A stretch of DNA of 64,000 nucleotides from Micromonospora sediminimaris. Lineage in GTDB: Bacteria > Actinomycetota > Actinomycetes > Mycobacteriales > Micromonosporaceae. A program made the translations under genes and the position numbers. Each line of letters begins with the position of its first letter. Within the stretch, counting starts at the first letter, position 1. The stretch is taken from assembly GCA_900112325.1 (NCBI GenBank), contig FOLJ01000020.1, positions 1 to 64,000 of the forward strand, written 5' to 3'. The notes under the pieces were generated by a model, which saw nothing but the letters and a program-made list of their open reading frames with translations, was not told the DNA's origin and did not search any database. Below, piece after piece: positions 43,974-52,500 of the stretch.

Positions 43974-45304
43974 GCTATCAGGTGACCGGTGCGACGGCCG
44001 CCGACATTTCAGCCAGCATCGAGTCCGGCATCCGCGACGCCGCCCTCGCCCCCGGCGACCCGCTGCCACCGGTGCGCACGCTCGCCGCCGACCTGGCCGT
44101 CAGCCCGGCCACCGTCTCCCGTGCCTACGCCGAACTGCGTCGCCGTGGCCTCGTCGTCACCGCCGGCCGGCACGGCACCCGGGTGCGCCCCCGACCACCG
44201 GTCGCCGCCCGCCGAGCCGCGCTGCGCCCACCGCCCGCCCCCGGGCTGCGCGACCTGTCCCGAGGCGAACCCGACCAGCGACTGCTACCGCCGCTGCGTC
44301 GGCACCTGGCCGCCCTCGCCGACACCGTCGGCGACCCGGTGGGCTATCCCGACCTCGGCGTACTGCCCGAGATGACCGAGGTGGCCGGGGCGCGGCTGAC
44401 CGCCGACGGGGTGCCGGCCCCCGGGCTGACCCTCACCGGCGGCGCGTTGGACGGCATCGAACGCCTCCTCGGCGCGCACCTGCGCCACGGCGACGCGGTG
44501 GCCGTGGAGGATCCCGGCTGGACCGGCCTGCTCGACCTGCTCGCCGCGCTCGGGCTACGGCCGATCGGAATGCCCATCGACGACGACGGGCCGATCGTCG
44601 CCGGAGTCGCCGCCGCCCTCGCCGCCGGAGCGCGAGCGCTCATCGTGACCAGCCGGGCCCAGAACCCCACCGGCGCGGCGGTCTCCGCCGACCGGGCCAG
44701 CGCCCTGCGCACCCTGCTCGCCGGTCGGGCCGACCTGCTGTTGATCGAGGACGATCACGCCGCCGAGCTGGCCCGCGTACCGCTGCACCCGCTCGCCGGA
44801 GCGACCACCCACTGGGCCTTCCTCCGCTCGGTCAGCAAGCCCTTCGGCCCGGACCTGCGCCTGGCAGTGCTGGCCGGAGACGAGACCACCGTGGCGCGGG
44901 TGGCCGGCCGATCCCGGGTCGGCACCGGCTGGGTCTCCACCGTGCTGCAACGGCTCGTGCTCTCGCTCTGGAAGGATCCAGAGGTGACCGCCCTGGTCGA
45001 CCGGGCCGCAGAGAGCTACGAACGACGGCGCCACGCCCTGATCGCCGCCCTCGCCGATCGTGGCCTGCCCGCCCACGGCCGCACCGGCATCAACGTCTGG
45101 GTACCGGTGGACGACGAGACCAGCGCGCTGACCGCCCTGCGTGACGCCGGCTGGGCGGTCGCGCCGGGCGCGCTCTACCGGATCGCCGGCCCGCCGGGGC
45201 TACGCATCACCGTCAGCGACCTGAACGAGGAGGAGCTCCCCGCGCTCGCCGACGCGGTCGCCCGCGCAGCCCGCCCCACCCCATCCCCGAGCTTCACCGC
45301 CTGA
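43964..45304 (+). CDS. MocR/PdxR-type regulator: GntR HTH fused to PLP aminotransferase
   Basis: A 446-residue regulator. Residues about 1-75 are a GntR winged helix (LPPVRTLAADLAVSPATVSR, then AYAELRRRGLVVTAGRHGTR), and residues about 110-440 an aminotransferase fold I domain with the PLP lysine in SVSKPFGPDLR. Such proteins sense PLP or an amine effector and control adjacent genes. GTG 43964 is chosen because it follows TACAAT by 9 bp; GTG 43958 is 3 bp after it and seems too close. Divergent from the PPOX-GNAT gene it probably controls. Confidence 0.85.
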   Translation: MSVRYQVTGATAADISASIESGIRDAALAPGDPLPPVRTLAADLAVSPATVSRAYAELRRRGLVVTAGRHGTRVRPRPPVAARRAALRPPPAPGLRDLSRGEPDQRLLPPLRRHLAALADTVGDPVGYPDLGVLPEMTEVAGARLTADGVPAPGLTLTGGALDGIERLLGAHLRHGDAVAVEDPGWTGLLDLLAALGLRPIGMPIDDDGPIVAGVAAALAAGARALIVTSRAQNPTGAAVSADRASALRTLLAGRADLLLIEDDHAAELARVPLHPLAGATTHWAFLRSVSKPFGPDLRLAVLAGDETTVARVAGRSRVGTGWVSTVLQRLVLSLWKDPEVTALVDRAAESYERRRHALIAALADRGLPAHGRTGINVWVPVDDETSALTALRDAGWAVAPGALYRIAGPPGLRITVSDLNEEELPALADAVARAARPTPSPSFTA

Positions 45305-45392
45305 CCAGACCCCTGTCGCCCCCACGACACCTGCGGCGCGGACGCAAGCCAGCACCACCGCCACGTCGCGCTGCCAGAGCCGGCGGCCGAGC

Positions 45393-45540
45393 CGGCAACA
45401 TCCCCGATGCTGCTGGCTGGGGGCGGGGTTGGAGGCAGCAACATCCCCGATGTTGCTGGCGGGGGCGGGGTCGGAGGCAGCAACATCCCTGATGTTGCTC
45501 ATGGGGCGCGGGTCGGGGCGGCAACTTCCCGCGCCTGCTG
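45393..45540. repeat. Tandem array of about 43-bp units, each with a CAACATC/GATGTTG hairpin
   Basis: Three and a half units of about 42-44 bp. The middle unit (from 45434) has the perfect palindrome CAGCAACATC-ccc-GATGTTGCTG; the first has one mismatch and the third swaps one loop base. A fourth, degenerate unit (GGCAACTTCCCGCGCCTGCTG) ends at 45540. Units are joined by G-rich spacers (GGCGGGGTCGGAG). Confidence 0.8.
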
Positions 45541-45596
45541 ATTCGGAAGCAGATCCGCGGCGGGCGCAGGGGCAGGAGTGGCGGTCGGACCGGTAT

Positions 45597-45740
45597 GCGG
45601 CATCTCGGGGTCTCGGGCCGGGCGGATACGCCGAGTTGCGGCATCTCGGGGTCTCGGGCTGGTTCAACTCGACCCGCAGCCGGTCGGCCTCGGCCAGCGC
45701 CGGGCGGATACGCCGAGTTGCGGCATCTCGGGCTGCCCGA
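45597..45740. repeat. Second repeat family: GCGGCATCTCGGG / GGGCGGATACGCCGAG
   Basis: GCGGCATCTCGGG occurs three times (from 45597, 45638 and 45720), and CGGGCGGATACGCCGAGTTG twice (from 45618 and 45701), each running into the next GCGGCATCTCGGG. The unit is mildly palindromic and differs from the adjacent hairpin array. Confidence 0.7.
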
Positions 45741-45812
45741 GCCTGGGCTGGGCGTGGAGTGCCGCAAAGGCGACGCGCCGCCGCTGGCTCGCGTGGGGCG
45801 CGTCACAGCGGG

Positions 45813-45818
45813 TAGAAC
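45813..45818 (+). promoter_or_regulatory. -10-like element for leaderless udgX
   Basis: TAGAAC ends 7 bp before ATG 45826; no Shine-Dalgarno is present. Fits a leaderless transcript. Confidence 0.45.
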
Positions 45819-45825
45819 AGTCGCC

Positions 45826-46527
45826 ATGGCCGACACCGATACCGCGCCCGGGGCCCAGCGGTTCATCCCGCCGCAGGCCGACACCCTCGACGCGCTGCGG
45901 GCCGCCGCCACCGGCTGCCAGGGCTGCGAGCTGTACCGGGACGCCTCACAGACCGTCTTCGGCCGGGGCGACGCCACCGCCCGGGTGGTCTTCGTCGGCG
46001 AGCAGCCCGGCGACATGGAGGACCAGAAGGGGCTGCCCTTCGTCGGCCCCGCCGGCCGGCTGCTTCGCAAGGCGGTCGACGACGCCAAGCTGGACCCGGC
46101 CCACATCTACCTCACCAATGCCGTCAAGCACTTCCGCTTCGAACTACGCGGTAAGCGGCGGATCCACCAGACTCCGGATCGGGTACACATCACCGCCTGC
46201 CGACCCTGGCTGGTCGCCGAGTTCGCCCAGCTGACCCCCGAGGTGATCGTGGTACTCGGGGCGACCGCCGCGAAAGCCCTGCTCGGCCCGACGTTCCGGG
46301 TCACCCGCCAGCGCGGCGAACTGCTGCCCTGGCCGGCCGCCGCCCAACACCCGGAGGACTTCCAACGGGTACCGGTGGACAGCGCCGGAGGGACCACCGA
46401 CGCGCCCCCGGCCAAACTCCTGGCCACCATCCACCCCTCCGCCGTGCTCCGGGCCGACAACCAGGACGTCGCCTACGACGGGCTGGTCGCCGACCTGACC
46501 GTCGCGGCTCGCGCCCTCGCCGGCTGA
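45826..46527 (+). CDS. udgX: UdgX family uracil-DNA binding protein
   Basis: A uracil-DNA glycosylase-fold protein that cleaves uracil and becomes covalently linked to the DNA (established for the mycobacterial homologue). The 233-residue protein has motif A GEQPGDMEDQKGLPFVGPAG, the family-specific loop KRRIHQTP that carries the crosslinking His, and motif B HPSAVLR. Cysteines CQGCELY and the one in ACRPW suit the [4Fe-4S] site. ATG 45826 follows TAGAAC by 7 bp. It is separated from the MocR gene by the repeat region. Confidence 0.92.
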   Translation: MADTDTAPGAQRFIPPQADTLDALRAAATGCQGCELYRDASQTVFGRGDATARVVFVGEQPGDMEDQKGLPFVGPAGRLLRKAVDDAKLDPAHIYLTNAVKHFRFELRGKRRIHQTPDRVHITACRPWLVAEFAQLTPEVIVVLGATAAKALLGPTFRVTRQRGELLPWPAAAQHPEDFQRVPVDSAGGTTDAPPAKLLATIHPSAVLRADNQDVAYDGLVADLTVAARALAG

Positions 46528-46606
46528 CACCAGCCGCGCTCGCCCCCAACCGCAGCGCCGGCACCGACCATGCGACGGCGTCGCGGACGGTGCCACACTT
46601 GCCGCC

Positions 46607-47746
46607 ATGCAGCAGCACCTCTACGAGGCTGACCACGACGAGTTCCGGGACCTGTGCCGGCGGTTCCTCGACCGCGAGGCCGTACCGCACCACGACCGCT
46701 GGGAGGCCGACGGCATCGTCGACCGCGAGGTGTGGCGGAAGGCAGGTGCCGCCGGACTGCTCGGGATGGACGTCCACCCCGAGTACGGCGGCGGCGGACA
46801 GCGGGACTTCCGGTACAACGCCGTCCTGGTCGAGGAGATCGTCAACTCGGGCTGCTCCGGGCTCGGCTTCGGCCTGCACAATGACGTGGTCGCGCCGTAC
46901 CTCACCGAGCTGACCACCGAGGAGCAGCGCCAGCGCTGGCTGCCCCGGTTCTGCTCCGGCGACCTCGTCACCGCCATCGCGATGAGCGAACCCGGTGCCG
47001 GCTCCGACCTGGCCGGCGTCCGCACCACCGCCGTCCGCGACGGCGACAGCTACCTGCTCAACGGGCAGAAGACGTTCATCACCAACGGCGAACTGGCCGA
47101 CCTGGTGATCGTGGTGGCCCGTACCGCCGACGAGGGCGCCCACGGCGTGAGCCTGATCGCGGTAGAGACCGGCACCGCCGGCTTCACCCGGGGCCGCCGA
47201 CTGGCCAAGGTCGGGTTGAAGGCCAACGACACCGCCGAACTCTTCTTCGACGACTGTCGGGTGCCGGCCGCCAACCTCATCGGCACCGAGAACCACGGCT
47301 TCTACCACCTGATGGCCAACCTGCCCCGGGAACGGCTCAGCATCGCCGTCGCCGCAGTCGCCGCCGCGGAACGGCTGCTCGCCCTCACTCTCGACTACGC
47401 GCGCACCCGGGAGGCGTTCGGCCGACCGATCGGGAAGTTCCAGCACAACCGGTTCCTCCTCGCCGAGCTGGACACCGAGGTCACCATCGCGCGGACCTTC
47501 GTCAACCACTGCGTGGCCGAGTTCAACGCCGGCCGGCTGTCGGTGACCGACGCGGCCAAGGCCAAGTGGTGGACCACGGAGTTGCAGAACCGGGTCGCCG
47601 ACCGGTGCGTGCAGCTGCACGGCGGCTACGGCTTCATGGCGGAGTACCCGGTGGCGCGGGCCTGGCTGGACAGCCGGGTGCAGACCATCTACGGCGGCAC
47701 CACGGAGATCATGAAGGAGATCATCGGGCGCGGTCTGGGGCTGTGA
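46607..47746 (+). CDS. Acyl-CoA dehydrogenase
   Basis: An FAD-dependent acyl-CoA dehydrogenase of 379 residues: N-terminal helical domain, the middle beta domain with AIAMSEPGAGSDLAGV and FITNG, and the C-terminal helical domain ending in YGGTTEIMKEIIGRG. The substrate chain length cannot be read from this. CACACT ends 9 bp before ATG 46607, so it may also be leaderless. No electron-transfer or beta-oxidation partners are adjacent. Confidence 0.93.
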   Translation: MQQHLYEADHDEFRDLCRRFLDREAVPHHDRWEADGIVDREVWRKAGAAGLLGMDVHPEYGGGGQRDFRYNAVLVEEIVNSGCSGLGFGLHNDVVAPYLTELTTEEQRQRWLPRFCSGDLVTAIAMSEPGAGSDLAGVRTTAVRDGDSYLLNGQKTFITNGELADLVIVVARTADEGAHGVSLIAVETGTAGFTRGRRLAKVGLKANDTAELFFDDCRVPAANLIGTENHGFYHLMANLPRERLSIAVAAVAAAERLLALTLDYARTREAFGRPIGKFQHNRFLLAELDTEVTIARTFVNHCVAEFNAGRLSVTDAAKAKWWTTELQNRVADRCVQLHGGYGFMAEYPVARAWLDSRVQTIYGGTTEIMKEIIGRGLGL

Positions 47747-47815
47747 CGAGAACCGGGCTGCCGGCTGTCGGTCGGGTGCGAAAGGATGGTCACCCCTTAC
47801 CCAAGGAGCCTCCCG

Positions 47816-49201
47816 TTGGCCACTGACCTGACCACCACGCCGACGGCGCACCCGGACGTCGCGCCCATCCAGCGGCGCACCCTGCGGCTGCTCTTCACCA
47901 CCCAGATCGTCGGCGGCATCGGGGTGACCATCGGCATCTCCGTCGGCGCCCTGCTCGCCGCCGAGATCGCCGGCACCGCCGTGGCCGGCCTGGCGCAGAG
48001 CGCCGCCGTGGTCGGCGCCGCACTGCTCGCCGTGCCGGTCACCCGGATCATCACCGGGTACGGCCGCCGCCCCGGCCTGGCCGTCGCGTACGTGGTCGGG
48101 GCGCTTGGCGGGGCGCTTGTCGTGCTCGCCGCGGCAACCCGGTCGGTCCCGCTGCTCTTCCTCGGCATGCTCCTCTTCGGCGGCGGCTCCGCCGCCAACC
48201 TTCAGGCTCGCTACGCCGCGGTCGATCTCGCCGAACCGGACCGGCGCGCCCGGCAACTGTCGCTGATCGTCTGGGCCACCACGATCGGCGCGGTGGCCGC
48301 CCCGAACTTCGCCGCGCTCGCCGACCGCACCACAAGCGGCTGGGGGCTGCCTACGCTGTCCGGCCCGTTCGCGTTCAGCGCCGTCGCGTTCGTGCTCGCC
48401 GCCGGCGTACTGCTGCTGTGGTTGCGGCCCGACCCGCTGCTCACCGCGCGCCGGCTCGCGGCGGCCCGGGCCGGCGCGTCCGAGCCGCCCCCGTCTGGTC
48501 CACCGCCGGTCCCGGCCGAGCCGGCCCAGGCGGCGTCCGCGCTCGCCCCGGCCGGCCCGGTCCCGGTGCCGGCACCGTCGGCCCGGCGCGGCGTGGGCAT
48601 GCGCGCCGCCTGGTCGGTGGTACGCGCCCGACCGGCCGCCCGGCTCGGCGTGTCCGCCGTGGCCGTGGGGCACCTGGTGATGGTGGCGGTGATGGCGATG
48701 ACCCCGGTGCACCTGCGGGAGTACTACGCCGTCGACGAGGTGCTGCCGGTGGTCGGGCTGGTGCTGAGTCTGCACATCGCCGGCATGTACGCGCTGGCGC
48801 CGGTGGTCGGCTGGCTCGCCGACCGGTTCGGTCGCCGCCCGGTCATCCTCGGCGGGATCGCGACGCTGCTGGCCGCCTGCGCGGTCGCCGGCACTGCCGG
48901 GCACCACACGCCCCGGCTCACCGTCGGGCTCATCCTGCTCGGGCTCGGCTGGTCGGCGACCATGGTGGCCGGTTCGACCCTGCTGTCGGAGTCGGTACCG
49001 GACGACGTACGGCCCAGCGCCCAGGGCCTGTCCGACCTGCTCATGGGGCTGGCCGGAGCGTCAGCCGGAGCACTGAGCGGGTTTGTCATGCAACTGGCGG
49101 GCTATCCGGTGCTGACCCTGCTCGCCGCGGTCGCGGTGGCACCCCTGCTGGCGCTAGCGTTGCGTCCGGTGCCGACGAGTGCACCGGACAGGAAGGACTG
49201 A
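47816..49201 (+). CDS. MFS transporter
   Basis: A 461-residue, 12-helix major facilitator protein, probably an exporter. Motif A in the second half reads GWLADRFGRRPVI. A Pro/Ala-rich cytoplasmic loop of about 50 residues (GASEPPPSGPPP region) separates the two six-helix halves. TTG 47816 is chosen because AAGGAG lies 7 bp upstream; ATG 47786 with a poorer site is the alternative and would add ten residues. Substrate unknown. Confidence 0.85.
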   Translation: MATDLTTTPTAHPDVAPIQRRTLRLLFTTQIVGGIGVTIGISVGALLAAEIAGTAVAGLAQSAAVVGAALLAVPVTRIITGYGRRPGLAVAYVVGALGGALVVLAAATRSVPLLFLGMLLFGGGSAANLQARYAAVDLAEPDRRARQLSLIVWATTIGAVAAPNFAALADRTTSGWGLPTLSGPFAFSAVAFVLAAGVLLLWLRPDPLLTARRLAAARAGASEPPPSGPPPVPAEPAQAASALAPAGPVPVPAPSARRGVGMRAAWSVVRARPAARLGVSAVAVGHLVMVAVMAMTPVHLREYYAVDEVLPVVGLVLSLHIAGMYALAPVVGWLADRFGRRPVILGGIATLLAACAVAGTAGHHTPRLTVGLILLGLGWSATMVAGSTLLSESVPDDVRPSAQGLSDLLMGLAGASAGALSGFVMQLAGYPVLTLLAAVAVAPLLALALRPVPTSAPDRKD

Positions 49202-49205
49202 TCAC

Positions 49206-49406
49206 GTGCGGCTGACCGACTTCTGGGCACGCCTGGCCGAGGCGTTCGGTCCGGCGTACGCGGCCAGCATCGCCAGCGACCAGGTGTTGTCGGAACTCGG
49301 CGGACGGACCATCGAGCAGGCCCTCAAGGCCGGCGTGGAGACGCACGTGGTGTGGCGCGCCGTGGTCGCGGCCTATCCAGACCGGGTACCCGCCCGGCTA
49401 CGCTGA
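49206..49406 (+). CDS. DUF3046 domain protein
   Basis: A 66-residue protein (RLTDFWARLAEAFGPAYAAS, then EQALKAGVETHVVWRAV) of DUF3046, a small family regularly found immediately upstream of recA in actinobacteria. Function is unknown. GTG 49206 lies 4 bp after the MFS gene stop. Confidence 0.88.
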   Translation: MRLTDFWARLAEAFGPAYAASIASDQVLSELGGRTIEQALKAGVETHVVWRAVVAAYPDRVPARLR

Positions 49407-49435
49407 GCAGCCGATTCGTTACTTCCGCGTGTCTC

Positions 49436-49466
49436 TTGCCGAGTCGTACACCTGTTCGGCTATTGT
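49436..49466 (+). promoter_or_regulatory. recA promoter with SOS-box-like element
   Basis: TTGCCG (49436-49441) and TATTGT (49461-49466) can serve as -35 and -10 with 19-bp spacing. Between them TCGTACACCTGTTCGG (49444-49459) resembles the actinobacterial LexA box (TCGAAC-N4-GTTCGA) with a few mismatches. LexA would block RNA polymerase here. Confidence 0.55.
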
Positions 49467-49591
49467 CCACAGCGGGGTGCTCGTCCACAGGCCACGGCCA
49501 GTCGGCTGGTTTTCTGTCGGACCCAGCGCCTAGCGTGTCCCGCGTGACGCGAAGCTCAGGAAAGACGCCGGCGAAGGCAGGGGTGGCAACG

Positions 49592-52500
49592 ATGGCGGCA
49601 GGTCCTGACCGGGAGAAGGCGCTCGACCTTGCTCTCGCTCAGATCGACAAGCAGTTCGGCAAGGGCTCGGTGATGCGGCTGGGGGAGCGACCGGTCATCC
49701 AGACCTCGGTCATTCCGACCGGTTCCATCGCGCTCGACGTGGCGCTCGGCGTGGGCGGTCTGCCCCGTGGCCGGGTCGTCGAGGTGTACGGCCCGGAGAG
49801 CAGCGGTAAGTGCCTGACGGCCGACACGCATCTCTGGACGGACCGGGGCCTGGAGACCGTCGAGGAGCTCTTCACGCGATGCGGTCAGCCCGCAAGCTGC
49901 ACCAGCCGGGTCACCGACATCCGTGACCTGGGTTTGCGGATGGTCAACGAGCGGGGCGAGCTCGAAGCCGTTGCCGCCTTGACCCACAACAACCGCAAGC
50001 CGGTGATCAAGCTCAAGCTGCGATCCGGGCGGACGGTGACCGCCACGAAGAACCACCCACTACGAGTGATGACCGACCGTGGATTCATCGCTTGGCGGAA
50101 GGTCGGCAACATCCGACCTGGCGACTTCGTGGTGTCGGCGACCTTCGGCGCATCGGAGGCCGCCCACGGCGACGGTCTTTCCGAGGACGAGGCCGTGGTC
50201 CTGGGCTACCTCGTCGCCGAGGGCTCGCTTGGCTACCAGCACAGCGTACGGTTCACCAACTGGGACACAGAGGTGAGTGGTGAGTACCGCCACCTCATGG
50301 AGCAGGTGTTCGGCGTCGAGGTCCGTGACTACGACAATAAGGAGTTCGTCGTCTCGGGCGGGGCGTTCCGCAAGCGCCTCGCCGAGGAGTACGGCCTCGA
50401 CTATGTCACCGCGCACGGCAAGAGCGTTCCCTACCGGGTGCGCACCGCAGGTCATAAGGCGCAGCGCGCCTTCTTGTCGGCGCTATTCGAGGGTGACGGA
50501 TGGATCGACGAGAGTTCGACCATCGGGCTCGGCACCGCGTCCGAGCAGCTGGCCCGTGAGGTGCAGCTACTGCTCTACGGACTCAACATCCCCAACACTG
50601 TCTCCTCAAAGTGGAACGAGACGTACCAGCGCCAATACTGGACCGTGACGGTCAATCCATCGGTGGCGCACAGGTTCGTCGACGAGGTCGGATTCCGCTC
50701 GGCTCGGCGTCGTGCACAGGTTGAGCGGTGCTTCCGCACCAGTGAGCGGGACGCCCAGTTCGAGAACATCCCTCACCTCAAGGGCCTCATTCAAGACCTG
50801 CGCGACGACTGTGGTGGTGATCGGGCATTCGACAGGGTCGCGGGAGACCTGTTCCGTACGGACATCGAGTTGGCCTGCTCCCGTAGCCGCTTGGCCAAGA
50901 TCGTGGAATGGGGGGAGCGGCGCCGGGAGCGCCTGTCGGCGTCAGGCCAGGCGATCGTGACGCACCTCAAGCACCTGGCCACCTCCTCCTACACCTATGA
51001 GCAGGTCGTCGAGGCCGCCGATGCGGGCACCCAACCCACCTTCGACGTGATGCTTCCGGGAACGCATAGCTTCCTCGCGAACGGAATGCTCTCCCACAAC
51101 ACCACGGTCGCCCTGCACGCGGTGGCCAACGCCCAGCGGGCCGGCGGCATCGCCGCCTTCATCGACGCCGAGCACGCGCTCGACCCGGAGTACGCCAGGG
51201 CCCTCGGTGTCGACACCGACGCCCTGCTGGTCTCCCAGCCGGACACCGGCGAGCAGGCGCTGGAGATCGCGGACATGCTGGTCCGCTCCGGCGCGATCGA
51301 CATCATCGTGATCGACTCGGTGGCCGCGCTGGTGCCGCGCGCCGAGATCGAGGGCGAGATGGGCGACAGCCACGTCGGTCTCCAGGCCCGGCTGATGAGC
51401 CAGGCGCTGCGGAAGATCACCGGCGTGCTCAACAACACCGGCACCACCGCGATCTTCATCAACCAGCTCCGCGAGAAGATCGGCGTCATGTTTGGATCAC
51501 CCGAGACGACGACGGGTGGTCGGGCGCTGAAGTTCTACGCCTCGGTCCGGCTCGACGTGCGGCGCATCGAAAGCCTGAAGGACGGCACCGACGTGGTCGG
51601 TAACCGCACCCGGGTCAAGGTCGTGAAGAACAAGTGCCTCGCCGAGGGCACCATGGTGTTCGACCCGGTCACCGGCCGCGCCAACCGGATCGAGGACATC
51701 GTCGACGGGCGGATGCCTGTCTCCGTGGTGGCAGCGGCGAAGGACGGCATGCTGCACGCCCGCCCTGTCGTCTCCTGGTTCGACCAGGGAGAACAGGATG
51801 TCATCGGGGTACGTCTGCGTGGCGGTGCCACGGTCTGGGCCACCCCCGATCACAAGGTCTTGACCGATCGGGGCTGGAAGGTGGCCGGCGAGTTGGGTGC
51901 CGGAGACCGGGTTGCGCAGCCTCGACAGTTCCTGGGTTTCGGCGAGCATGAGCCCTACTCGCCCGAGCAGGCACGAATGCTCGGCTACCTGATTGGTGAC
52001 GGATATGTCGGTGGGAAGACCCCGCTGCAGTTCATCAACATCCAGGAGTCGCTGAAGGCCGACGCGGCGCGCATCGCCGCAGGGCTCGGCTGCGACACAC
52101 ACGAGCATGACGGCAAGTTGGCCATCTCGTTCTCCCACCGTCAGGGTGAGCGCAACGAGTTGCTGGCGTTGTGCCGACAAGCGGGGATCTACGGCAAGCT
52201 GGCCTGGGAGAAGACCATCCCCGCCGAGTTTTTCGATCCGGGTCTTTCCCGCGAGGTGGCAGGCAACCTGCTTTTCGGTCTACTCGAAAGCGACGGCTGG
52301 GTGAGCATCGAGCAGACCGGTGCCATTCGGGTCGGCTACACGACTACCTCGGAGCAGTTGGCCCACCAACTCCACTGGTTGTTGCTGCGATACGGCATCA
52401 CGAGTTCGGTTCGTCGCTACGACCCGACGGGTCAGCGCCCCAGCCTTATCAAGGGGCGTCGCATCCAGGCAAAGCGGTTGTGCTACGAGGTCCGGGTGGC

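Larger units (their letters stand above)
45305..45825. other. Intergenic region dominated by two repeat families
   Basis: This 521-bp gap holds a tandem hairpin array (45393-45540) and a second repeat set (45597-45740). 45305-45392 shows nothing clear. Overlapping open frames here encode only the repeat sequence and I do not accept them as genes. Confidence 0.6.

Noticed and set aside
45393..45740. Tandem repeats as a CRISPR array
   Set aside because: Repeats are nearly contiguous, spacers are themselves G-rich and similar to each other, and no cas gene is nearby.
46301..48907. 868-codon minus-strand frame opposite the acyl-CoA dehydrogenase and MFS genes
   Set aside because: Shadow ORF rich in Arg, Gly and Gln with no domain; the plus-strand genes are clear.
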